Shown here piece after piece: positions 7,824 to 14,998 of a stretch of 64,000 nt of DNA (position 1 is the first letter of the stretch; the number at the start of each line of letters is the position of its first letter). Source of the DNA: DASXMT01 sp963781305 (GTDB lineage: Bacteria > Actinomycetota > Acidimicrobiia > Acidimicrobiales > RAAP-2); the NCBI GenBank assembly GCA_963781305.1, contig CAWAFL010000014.1, positions 620,001-684,000 of the forward strand. Reading direction: 5' to 3'. Both the position numbers and the translations under genes were made by a program. Under the pieces are notes generated by a model, which saw only the letters and a program-made list of their open reading frames with translations, was not told the origin of the DNA and made no database searches.

Positions 7824-10800
7824 TTACCCGAAGTGAAGGAAGAACTTGACTACAGCCACCAAGATCTGGATTATTACGGCGTTCTTGCTTGGCGTAACCG
7901 AGTTCGAAGGACCAGATGCCACACTCGACCCGATGGCGTTGGTCGCCACCACTGTGAACGTATAGGCCTTGCCGTTGGTAAGGCCTTTGACCGTGCAGGT
8001 GGTGGCACCCGTCGTCGTGCACATACCGCCCGGCGTACCAGTCACCGTGTAGCCGGTGATAGCGCTACCGCCGTCAGATGCCGGAGCCTTCCAGCTAACG
8101 GTCGCCTGACCATTACCAGCCGTGGCGACAACGTTGGTCGGGGCTCCAGGCGCTGCCAGTGTCCCAGCCGTGTAGGTGAACTGTCCCGCCGTGCCCGTCG
8201 AGGTCCCGTTCGGGGTGGTGACGGTGACGTTGACCGTGCCCGTGCCCGCCGGGGAGATGGCGGTGACCGAGGTGGCGCTGTTGACCACCACGCCGGTGGC
8301 GGCAGCGGTGCCGAACTTAACGCCGGTGGCGCCGGTCAGGTTGGTGCCGGTGATGGTGACCGAGGTGCCGCCGGCCTGTGGGCCCGAGGTGGGGCTGATC
8401 GAGGTGACGGTGGGCACTGCCGGTGCGTTGTAGGTGAACTGTCCCGCCGTGCCCGTCGAGGTGCCGTTCGGGGTGGTGACGGTGACGTTGACCGTGCCCG
8501 TGCCCGCCGGGGAGATGGCGGTGACCGAGGTGGCGCTGTTGACCACCACGCCGGTGGCGGCAGCGGTGCCGAACTTAACGCCGGTGGCGCCGGTCAGGTT
8601 GGTGCCGGTGATGGTGACCGAGGTGCCGCCGGCCTGTGGGCCCGAGGTGGGGCTGATCGAGGAGACGGTGGGCACTGCCGGTGCGTTGTAGGTGAACTGT
8701 CCCGCCGTGCCCGTCGAGGTCCCGTTCGGGGTGGTGACGGTGACGTTGACCGTGCCCGTGCCCGCCGGGGAGATGGCGGTGACCGAGGTGGCGCTGTTGA
8801 CCACCACGCCGGTGGCGGCAGCGGTGCCGAACTTAACGCCGGTGGCGCCGGTCAGGTTGGTGCCGGTGATGGTAACCGAGGTGCCGCCGGCCTGTGGGCC
8901 CGAGGTGGGGCTGATCGAGGAGACGGTGGGCACTGCCGGTGCGTTGTAGGTGAACTGTCCCGCCGTGCCCGTCGAGGTCCCGTTCGGGGTGGTGACGGTG
9001 ACGTTGACCGTGCCCGTGCCCGCCGGGGAGATGGCGGTGACCGAGGTGGCGCTGTTGACCACCACGCCGGTGGCGGCAGCGGTGCCGAACTTAACGCCGG
9101 TGGCGCCGGTCAGGTTGGTGCCGGTGATGGCAACCGAGGTGCCGCCGGCCTGTGGGCCCGAGGTGGGGCTGATCGAGGAGACGGTGGGCACTGCCGGTGC
9201 GTTGTAGGTGAACTGTCCCGCCGTGCCCGTCGAGGTCCCGTTCGGGGTGGTGACGGTGACGTTGACCGTGCCCGTGCCCGCCGGGGAGATGGCGGTGACC
9301 GAGGTGGCGCTGTTGACCACCACGCCGGTGGCGGCAGCGGTGCCGAACTTAACGCCGGTGGCGCCGGTCAGGTTGGTGCCGGTGATGGCAACCGAGGTGC
9401 CGCCGGCCTGTGGGCCCGAGGTGGGGCTGATCGAGGAGACGGTGGGCGGCTGGGCCGCCGGGCCGGTCGGACCGCCGGTGACCTCGTAGAGGTTGGCCGA
9501 GGCGGTGGCGCCGTCGGTCATGAAGACGTTGCCGAGTCCGTCCGATGCCAACGAGGTCGGTCCGGCCAGCCCGAAGGCCGAAGCGTCACCGGGGATCGTG
9601 GTCCCCGAAGCCGATCCTCCGGCGATGGTGTAGATGTCGCCCGCGGTCATGGCCTGGCCGTAGTAGGTGCCGTTCGACTCGGCCACCACCTGCAGAGCAG
9701 GCAGCGTGCCGTTGACCCCGGCACCCTGGGAGGCGAGGAGGAGGTTCCCGGCCGGGTCGATTGCGGTGGCACTGGTTGTCGAAACGTCGGCCGAGGTAGC
9801 GGCGATGCCACTGGTGGACGTCGCCGCGACCCCGCCGTTACCGGCCACCGGGTACATGTTGCCGGCGGTCACCGACAGTCCGTCGACGGTGCCCGTCTGG
9901 GCGGGCACGACCCACACGCAGCCATAGCCGGGGCCGTTCACAGAGGGCACCTGGTTGTCATTGATGTAGATGTTCCCTTTGGCGTCGACGGTGGGGTTGG
10001 GGAACTGGAGGTAGCTGGTGCCGTTGCCCTGGGTCGGCAGGCTGGCCGGAGGTGCGCAGGTCCCGCTCCCGCCGGCGCTGCCGCTGATCAGTTGGACGGT
10101 GGCAGCCGGCACCGTCGTCCCGTAGCGGGTGACGGGGGAGCCGGACTCGTTGATCATGTAGACCTCACCACTGGAGCCGATGATGATGTTGCCCTGGGAG
10201 TCCACGGTGACGCCGTAGCCGTTGATGCCGATCGGATAGTTCAAGGCGTACGAGGGCAACCCGGCCAAGCCGATACCGGCCAGCGTGTAGAGGTCGCCGG
10301 CAGTCATGGCCACGCCGTAGAACGTGCCGGTGGTCTTGGCCACCACCTGGGTCGCCTGCTGGGCCGCCGCATCGGAGCCAAACGAACCGGAGATGATCAG
10401 GTTGCCGTTGTTGTCAAAGTTCACCGACGTAGGGGAGATGGGATTGTCGGTGGCCAACGGGTCGGCCGAGTCTCCGGGGTCGGCCACCAGGCCGGCGGTC
10501 CCGTTTCCGGCCACGACATAGGCGTCGCCGGCGGTAAGAGCTCCGGTGGCCACGCCGTACTCGCCGGAGGTGGCGTTGGCCCCGGCGATCAGGTAGACGA
10601 AGGTCGATCCATCAACCGTGGAGGCCACGGCCTGGTCCCCGGTGGTCGCGTTGTAGGCCACGAAGCTCGGGCTGATCTGGGCCGTGGATGCCACCTTGGG
10701 GTGTCCCACCGTGACGGTCGCCGTGCCCTGGAAGCCGGTAACCAGGTTGATCTGGGGAGGGGTGGCGGCCCCGGCCGGTGACGCAACCAGGGCCGTGCCG

Positions 10801-10934
10801 GCGACGACTGCCGCCGCCAGTGCCCCGGTGATCCAACGACGGACCCCGCCCGTCCTGGTGGATCGCTTCCGATCACCGGTCAACGAGATCACCCGGCCTT
10901 CCATCGTCGTCCCTGCGTCATCCTTGGCGCTCAC
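7824..10934 (-). CDS. Large secreted multidomain protein: NHL-like propeller, five TIG domains, fibronectin type III
   Basis: The GTG at 10934 follows a GAGG ribosome site. Residues about 33-60 are a signal peptide ending ASPAGA. Residues 60-480 contain NHL/propeller-like phrases such as NFDNNGNLIISG and VDSQGNIIIGSSG. Residues about 495-925 are five IPT/TIG domains of 86 residues each, nearly identical to one another (PTVSSISPTSGPQAGG). Residues about 930-1015 form a fibronectin type III domain (APTNVVATAGNGQATVSW), and a hydrophobic tail (IIQILVAVVKFFLHFG) closes the protein. The architecture suggests an extracellular adhesion or scaffold protein. A PHO-box promoter lies upstream, so it is probably made during phosphate starvation. 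No enzyme motif is seen. Confidence 0.85.
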   Translation of the reverse strand: MSAKDDAGTTMEGRVISLTGDRKRSTRTGGVRRWITGALAAAVVAGTALVASPAGAATPPQINLVTGFQGTATVTVGHPKVASTAQISPSFVAYNATTGDQAVASTVDGSTFVYLIAGANATSGEYGVATGALTAGDAYVVAGNGTAGLVADPGDSADPLATDNPISPTSVNFDNNGNLIISGSFGSDAAAQQATQVVAKTTGTFYGVAMTAGDLYTLAGIGLAGLPSYALNYPIGINGYGVTVDSQGNIIIGSSGEVYMINESGSPVTRYGTTVPAATVQLISGSAGGSGTCAPPASLPTQGNGTSYLQFPNPTVDAKGNIYINDNQVPSVNGPGYGCVWVVPAQTGTVDGLSVTAGNMYPVAGNGGVAATSTSGIAATSADVSTTSATAIDPAGNLLLASQGAGVNGTLPALQVVAESNGTYYGQAMTAGDIYTIAGGSASGTTIPGDASAFGLAGPTSLASDGLGNVFMTDGATASANLYEVTGGPTGPAAQPPTVSSISPTSGPQAGGTSVAITGTNLTGATGVKFGTAAATGVVVNSATSVTAISPAGTGTVNVTVTTPNGTSTGTAGQFTYNAPAVPTVSSISPTSGPQAGGTSVAITGTNLTGATGVKFGTAAATGVVVNSATSVTAISPAGTGTVNVTVTTPNGTSTGTAGQFTYNAPAVPTVSSISPTSGPQAGGTSVTITGTNLTGATGVKFGTAAATGVVVNSATSVTAISPAGTGTVNVTVTTPNGTSTGTAGQFTYNAPAVPTVSSISPTSGPQAGGTSVTITGTNLTGATGVKFGTAAATGVVVNSATSVTAISPAGTGTVNVTVTTPNGTSTGTAGQFTYNAPAVPTVTSISPTSGPQAGGTSVTITGTNLTGATGVKFGTAAATGVVVNSATSVTAISPAGTGTVNVTVTTPNGTSTGTAGQFTYTAGTLAAPGAPTNVVATAGNGQATVSWKAPASDGGSAITGYTVTGTPGGMCTTTGATTCTVKGLTNGKAYTFTVVATNAIGSSVASGPSNSVTPSKNAVIIQILVAVVKFFLHFG
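8176..9446 (-). repeat. Five tandem 258 bp TIG-coding repeats
   Basis: Units begin at about 8176, 8434, 8692, 8950 and 9208, with a constant period of 258 bp (86 codons, always in frame). The last unit diverges near 9446. Only a handful of single-base differences separate the units, for example GTGACC/GTAACC/GCAACC at the same place. This DNA-level identity goes far beyond protein conservation and points to recent unequal crossing-over. Copy number is probably variable in the population. Confidence 0.95.
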
Positions 10935-10947
10935 GGCGTCCTCCTGG
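10274..10947 (-). repeat. 674 bp near-perfect direct repeat, copy B (partner 7007-7680)
   Basis: This is the copy inside the intact 7824-10934 gene. It keeps the GTG start at 10934 and the GGAGG-type ribosome site. Immediately upstream the two copies diverge completely, so the promoter was not duplicated. Recombination between the copies would delete about 3.27 kb and remove the TIG repeats. Confidence 0.93.
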
Positions 10948-11185
10948 AGCTCTGTGTAACTGATCCGCGGTTGGTGGGTGATGCGATCGTTGATGCCATG
11001 TCGATTGTGTCGACTCTCGACATCCCGATGAATGCGTCTGGCGTCGTGGGCGTGGTGACCAGGAGTAAGTGCCGATTCAATTCCAGCGAATTGGCCAATG
11101 TGGCTGCCCGCAGGAGGCTGAAATGCCGGGTCGGCCCGGTCTCAGACATCTCTCCCATAGCTGACGCGTTCTTCATGTCGTTCGG

Positions 11186-11252
11186 AAGTTAACAACAGGC
11201 AGATGAACCCACTCTCAAAAAAGAGGGTCGCCAAGACGAACTCTTCGTTAAC
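11186..11252 (-). promoter_or_regulatory. PHO-box array and promoter of the TIG/NHL secreted-protein gene
   Basis: On the plus strand, units GATGAAC (11202), TCTCAAA (11213), AGGGTCG (11224), GACGAAC (11235) and CGTTAAC (11246) sit 11 bp apart. Their complements, GTTCATC, GTTCGTC and GTTAACG, are GTTCACC-like. The -10 element TAACTT (11186-11191, minus strand) is exactly 10 bases from the proximal box, as at the pst promoter. The TCTCAAA unit occupies the same slot as CCTCAAA at pst. The predicted leader to the GTG at 10934 is about 245 bases. Confidence 0.75.
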
Positions 11253-11323
11253 GAGGAGACGACAGAATCCTCGAGTCGAACCACGAATGGTCACCCACCA
11301 AGAGCCGGCAGCACCTTGGCGCG

Positions 11324-11361
11324 ACAGTGAGCCCGGGACCAGATGGTCCCGGGCTCACTGT
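11324..11361 (-). terminator. Strong hairpin after the PstS-like gene
   Basis: A perfect 17 bp inverted repeat (11324-11340 with 11345-11361; arm begins ACAGTGAGCCCGGG) encloses a 4-base loop. It lies about 40 bases beyond the stop codon at 11404 and has no clear U-tract. It probably ends the PstS-like transcript before the next PHO-box promoter. The rest of 10948-11403 holds only that promoter and its leader; I see no gene there. Confidence 0.7.
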
Positions 11362-11403
11362 CTTGGTCAATCCTGTTGCTGTGTTGTTACGGCTGCTCCG
11401 TCT

Positions 11404-12912
11404 CTACGGCTCAGGCCAGGTCCCAGCCGTCCACTGAATCGACCCGCCTTGCCCGGGGAAGCTGAGCCCAGGGAACTCACGGCAGGCGACGTTGGCCTTG
11501 TCACTCCCGGCCGGAGCCGAGGTGTTGGTGCCCAGTGGCAGGAACCCGTCACTGATGATTGTGGCCGAGTCGTCACCCCGGCAGAGGGCGCTCATCGAGC
11601 CGCTGGCCTGGTTGTCGAAGCCCACCAGCGCCTTGGCCCCGTTGTAGCCGGGAAGCTTTGTGTCGGTCACGTTGTACACGTAGCGGATCCCCGGCACTGG
11701 CGCTGTCGAGTCCGACGGGTTCGCGCCCGTCGTCGACGGCAGGTGGGAGTACCACTCATTGGCTTCGGACACCGTGATCGGGTTGATGGCCTCGTGCCCC
11801 CGGTTGGTGTTGGCATTGAACAGGCCCGTCTGCGGCGTATAAGCCGTGTACGGCGCCGGCTGGTTCGTCGACGAGTTCGTCACCTGGACCAGGACCAGGC
11901 TCGGATTGAAGTTGCCGAGCGTATTGGCCGATCCGGTCAGCTCCTGATCGACGACGTTGTTCGCCGTCGCATTGAAGTCAGCCTTGTCGTTGAACGCCTG
12001 GGTGAACTTGCCAGCCGAGTAGATGTAGATGGCGTCGGCGATCGGTTCGTTGGCCGCACCGGTCTGGGCGTTGGCGTACACGATGCCGTCCTCGGAGTTC
12101 TCCTCGTTCGGAGCGGTCGTGGCCCCCGAGGTGAAGGACACGATCGGTCCCGTGGCGCAGTGGTTCGGCCCGGTCAAGACCGTGGGGTCAAAGCCCAACA
12201 CGTCCGTGTACACGGCCCGGGTACCCGAGCCCGCCTGGGGCCAGTAGCGGACGATGGTGTCGGTACTCGTCCCCACTCCGGCCTGGGCCCACGTGGTGAC
12301 GGCCGTCGAGGTGGCCGGGTTCCAGCAGCTGTAGATGTTCTGGATCTGCTGGAGGGTCAAGTCCACTGGGTTCTCGAGGTTCGACGATGCGGTGTTCCCG
12401 CTGGGCATGGCGTTCGCGCCGACCAGCACGTCCACCCCGTCGAGGGCATAGGCGTAGTAGTCGAGGTTCGAGGCGGCTGGGTCACCGCTTTCGGCGCCCC
12501 CGCTTGGGAGCGTTTCGGCGTGGGGGGCCGGCGGTGACGAGGACCGGGAGAAGTCGATGCAGCCCTGGGCCGTGGCCGCGGCCGTCTCCTCTGCGGCAAG
12601 GGCCGTCTTGCCCTGGCCCGAGCCGTTGGGCGGCTGGAGGCTGGTCGAGTAGGTGAGGCCGGCGGTACAGCTCTGCGCGTCGGCCACGATCGACTCGGTC
12701 TGGCTACCGCTCAACGCGTCTGGGCTGATGTCGTTCAGCGAGGTCGGGAAGAGATCGTGCATCACCTGCAAGGTGGTGAACGAGCCCACGGACGAGACCT
12801 GGGTGTTGCTGGCCCAGGCGCTGCCCGCTCCTCCGAGGACGAGGCTGCCGCCGCCGACCGCCAGAGCGGCCGCGACGAGCGACGCTCGCCGAACGTACTT
12901 GTCGATTCTCAT
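11404..12912 (-). CDS. PstS-like secreted phosphate-type substrate-binding protein
   Basis: The ATG at 12912 is chosen because AGGAGG lies nine bases upstream; a longer frame to 12954 lacks such a site. Residues about 8-38 are a signal peptide (LVAAALAVGGGSLVLGG ... SAWA). The mature protein of about 465 residues follows the periplasmic phosphate/anion-binding fold. It has VDLTLQQIQNIYSCW (typical of PstS relatives) and the anion-loop sequence QAGSGTR. It has neither a lipobox nor a C-terminal anchor, so it may be released or held non-covalently. It is distinct from the operon PstS and similar to the binding region of the 1-1195 fusion. Phosphate is the likely ligand given the context, but tungstate or another oxyanion is possible. 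Confidence 0.8.
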   Translation of the reverse strand: MRIDKYVRRASLVAAALAVGGGSLVLGGAGSAWASNTQVSSVGSFTTLQVMHDLFPTSLNDISPDALSGSQTESIVADAQSCTAGLTYSTSLQPPNGSGQGKTALAAEETAAATAQGCIDFSRSSSPPAPHAETLPSGGAESGDPAASNLDYYAYALDGVDVLVGANAMPSGNTASSNLENPVDLTLQQIQNIYSCWNPATSTAVTTWAQAGVGTSTDTIVRYWPQAGSGTRAVYTDVLGFDPTVLTGPNHCATGPIVSFTSGATTAPNEENSEDGIVYANAQTGAANEPIADAIYIYSAGKFTQAFNDKADFNATANNVVDQELTGSANTLGNFNPSLVLVQVTNSSTNQPAPYTAYTPQTGLFNANTNRGHEAINPITVSEANEWYSHLPSTTGANPSDSTAPVPGIRYVYNVTDTKLPGYNGAKALVGFDNQASGSMSALCRGDDSATIISDGFLPLGTNTSAPAGSDKANVACREFPGLSFPGQGGSIQWTAGTWPEP

Positions 12913-13024
12913 AGAACTCAGCCTCCTACGCCGATTGAATGTGGATGCTGCCACGTTGTCCGAGTGGACCGTTAAGCAACATCGACATCCTCATTGCTTG
13001 TGCACCGTCCTACAACTCGAAACG

Positions 13025-13064
13025 GGTTAAATCTTGGTCTTCATTAGGGTTAAAACTCGTCAAC
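13025..13064 (-). promoter_or_regulatory. Degenerate 11-bp-phased array upstream of the PstS-like gene
   Basis: On the minus strand four heptamers at 11 bp spacing read GTTGACG, TTAACCC, GAAGACC and TTTAACC (13058, 13047, 13036, 13025). They resemble weak GTTCACC boxes. I could not find a -10 box at the spacing seen in the other three arrays, so this is a tentative PHO box. Confidence 0.35.
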
Positions 13065-13111
13065 TTTTTGCCTAAATTGGAGATAGCAATGTGACGGGAA
13101 TGTGACAGAGT

Positions 13112-13690
13112 TCACCCAACCCCATTCAGCTGGGTGGCCAGTCGGCCTTCGGCGCCATACACCGTCGCCAACTCAGTCCGGAAGTCCTTGGCCTCCGACG
13201 GGTTCCGCATCGTGAGCACATGCGAGCAGTCCGAGGCGGCCCGACGGGAAGCCGCAACGAGCTGCCGCCAGCTCGCCTGTGCCGCCGGCAACGGGATCGC
13301 CGGAGCCTCACCGAATGCCCTCTCCGAGTCGTTCCGCCATGTGTTGCACGCGGCGACGGTTCGTTTCACTTGCGCGGCGAGTTTGGATGGGTCGACGCTG
13401 CTCTCCGCCGCTCCGTCCTTCACCACGGCTAGACCATCATCAGCCAGTCGCGTGATGACCTGTTGGTACCGCTGCTTCCATTGGGCCACGGTCAGCGTGG
13501 TCGGCGCTGTCGACGCTGGTGACTTCGCCGCCGAGAGGTCCAGGCCGACGTACGTCGTTCCGGGCGACCGGCCGCCGTTGCCGAGAGCGCCGGCCCGGCT
13601 GACGGTCATTTCGGCCCCGGGCCCTACGACAAGCAGCGCCAACAGGACGGCGACGATCACCGGCCAGCGGCGGTCAGTCCGGCTTGACAT
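13112..13690 (-). CDS. Secreted protein of unknown function
   Basis: The protein has about 192 residues. The ATG at 13690 (MSSRTDRRWPVI) is preferred; it overlaps the end of the preceding gene by 17 bases, suggesting coupling. The N-terminal helix WPVIVAVLLALLVVG followed by small residues is a signal peptide or anchor. The mature part is alpha-helical in character, with two cysteines (VAACNTW and ASDCSHV) that could form a disulfide. I recognise no family. It is the second gene of a two-gene unit driven by a PHO-box promoter, so a role at the cell surface during phosphate limitation is a reasonable guess. Confidence 0.7.
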   Translation of the reverse strand: MSSRTDRRWPVIVAVLLALLVVGPGAEMTVSRAGALGNGGRSPGTTYVGLDLSAAKSPASTAPTTLTVAQWKQRYQQVITRLADDGLAVVKDGAAESSVDPSKLAAQVKRTVAACNTWRNDSERAFGEAPAIPLPAAQASWRQLVAASRRAASDCSHVLTMRNPSEAKDFRTELATVYGAEGRLATQLNGVG

Positions 13691-14384
13691 GCTTGGCCAC
13701 CCCCAACACGACCGACTCGGGGACACCTGTGCCGGTCACGGTGATCGAGGCCACGGCCCGGAGGTAGGGAGGCACGTTCGAAGAGGGATAGGGCCACGTG
13801 ACCACGACGGACCTGCCCTGTGCCACAACGGTGGCAGTGATTCCCTTCCCCAGCGCGACCCGCCGGCCGCCTGCCGGTGCGGGAGAGCGCTGTATCTTCC
13901 CCGGCGTCACCGCGCCGTTCACCTCGGGAGCGACGACGATCGAGGACTGCTTCGCTCCCCCGCTCTGCGCCCCGGTAGGCGTCGGAGGCGCGTACGTGGT
14001 CGAGTACAGGCCGTACAGGTTGGGCAGCGGGATCACTTCCCGTTGGACGGCCACGAAGCTCGCCGGCATCCGGGTGGGGTGGGGCAGTTGGCACCACCAT
14101 CCGTCGGCCATCGGACTGGCTCCGGCGTTCTGAGCGTAGAGGGGGGCCTCGAGTGGCGGATCGGACGGAAGTGTCTTGCAGCTGACCGGACGCAGCGGGC
14201 CGAGGTTCACCGACGGGGGTGGGGCGGCTCCCGCTCCAGTCGGTCCCGCGACCGTCGTGATGACGATCGAGGCCAGCACAGCCAACATCCCCGACACACT
14301 CCGCCGCCGGCCTCGGCCGGGAGCGCGTTCCTCCCTCGACCGACTTCCGGCGTGGACACTGCGCCTCTCATCCGCGGTGCCCAT
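13674..14384 (-). CDS. Secreted protein of unknown function, probably translated from a leaderless mRNA
   Basis: The protein has about 236 residues, with a basic N-terminus and a signal segment (MLAVLASIVITTVAGPTGAGAA) near residues 33-54. The mature region is Pro/Gly-rich with two cysteines (PVSCKTL and WWCQLP) and a beta-rich C-terminal half (SVVVTWPYPSSNVPPYLRAV). No known family is evident. The ATG at 14384 lies nine bases after the -10 box TAACTT, so transcription would begin at or very near the start codon. This is common for leaderless actinobacterial messages. It shares its promoter with the 13112-13690 gene. Confidence 0.72.
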   Translation of the reverse strand: MGTADERRSVHAGSRSREERAPGRGRRRSVSGMLAVLASIVITTVAGPTGAGAAPPPSVNLGPLRPVSCKTLPSDPPLEAPLYAQNAGASPMADGWWCQLPHPTRMPASFVAVQREVIPLPNLYGLYSTTYAPPTPTGAQSGGAKQSSIVVAPEVNGAVTPGKIQRSPAPAGGRRVALGKGITATVVAQGRSVVVTWPYPSSNVPPYLRAVASITVTGTGVPESVVLGVAKHVKPD

Positions 14385-14393
14385 AGCCTCGAA

Positions 14394-14459
14394 AAGTTAG
14401 CCATCGGTGGTGAACGGACCCTCAATTCACGGCTTCACCCAGGCGAACCTTTCGTGAAC
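14394..14459 (-). promoter_or_regulatory. PHO-box array and promoter of the two secreted-protein genes
   Basis: Plus-strand units GGTGAAC (14409), CCTCAAT (14420), GGCTTCA (14431), GGCGAAC (14442) and CGTGAAC (14453) are 11 bp apart. On the minus strand they read GTTCACC, GTTCGCC and GTTCACG. The -10 element TAACTT (14394-14399) lies nine bases from the proximal box. The order of units (TGAAC, then CTCAA, a weak unit, then two CGAAC-type units) matches the pst array. Confidence 0.78.
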
Positions 14460-14554
14460 GAATCTGAGTGGTCTCGTCAGCCCCTTGACCCGACAATCAG
14501 CGCTCGGAATGCTACGAGCAGTGGTTGATGACTCCGTTTGGTCACGCCACGCAC

Positions 14555-14869
14555 TCAGGCGGGGAGAGCATCCCCGGGAAAGCTGCGGACCGGGTGCACC
14601 TCGTAGGTGAACACCCCCGCTTTCACTCCCGGATCGTCATCCATGATGCGAGTGACCTCATCAGCTCCGACATTGAAGATCCCGATGCCGCTCCACTGAC
14701 TGTCATCCACCACGGGACACACGATGGAGAGCACACCCTGAGCCCTGAGGGCGAAATTGCGGCGACCGTGCTCCCAGATGATGGCGTCCACCTCGGGCGT
14801 GCGCTGCCTGACGGTGGATTTCAAGAAGAGCACCGTGTAGGTCTTGGTCTGCGCCAACATCTCGCCCAT
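14555..14869 (-). CDS. YCII-related domain protein
   Basis: This small protein of about 104 residues has the YCII/YciI alpha-beta fold. It begins with a beta strand (KTYTVLFLKS), followed by IIWEHGRRNFALRAQGVL, where the His corresponds to the conserved YCII histidine, and then strands such as GIGIFNV. YciI relatives are small dimeric proteins, sometimes with dehydrochlorinase-like activity, but most have no known substrate. Two in-frame ATGs (14869 and 14860) are possible starts. A longer open frame upstream runs antisense to the monooxygenase gene and is not used. It diverges from the monooxygenase at 14999. Confidence 0.7.
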   Translation of the reverse strand: MGEMLAQTKTYTVLFLKSTVRQRTPEVDAIIWEHGRRNFALRAQGVLSIVCPVVDDSQWSGIGIFNVGADEVTRIMDDDPGVKAGVFTYEVHPVRSFPGDALPA

Positions 14870-14998
14870 GTAATCGTCGCTGATCGGTGTGGTGTCCACG
14901 AACACCAGACGATAGTGAATCCGGGTCACCGAGGGCGCGGACGCACAAGGCTCAGCTAGGTTCGCCTTGACCGGCAGAGCACCGACCCCGGGAGCTGG

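Noticed and set aside
8176..9446. Regular repeats considered as a CRISPR array
   Set aside because: The period is 258 bp, there are no unique spacers, and the units code in frame for TIG domains.
7692..10781. Open frame of 1029 codons on the plus strand
   Set aside because: It is antisense to the TIG/NHL gene. It reads as Arg/Gly/Asp-rich repeats with no fold, no ribosome site and no start context. High GC and the 258 bp repeat explain its length.
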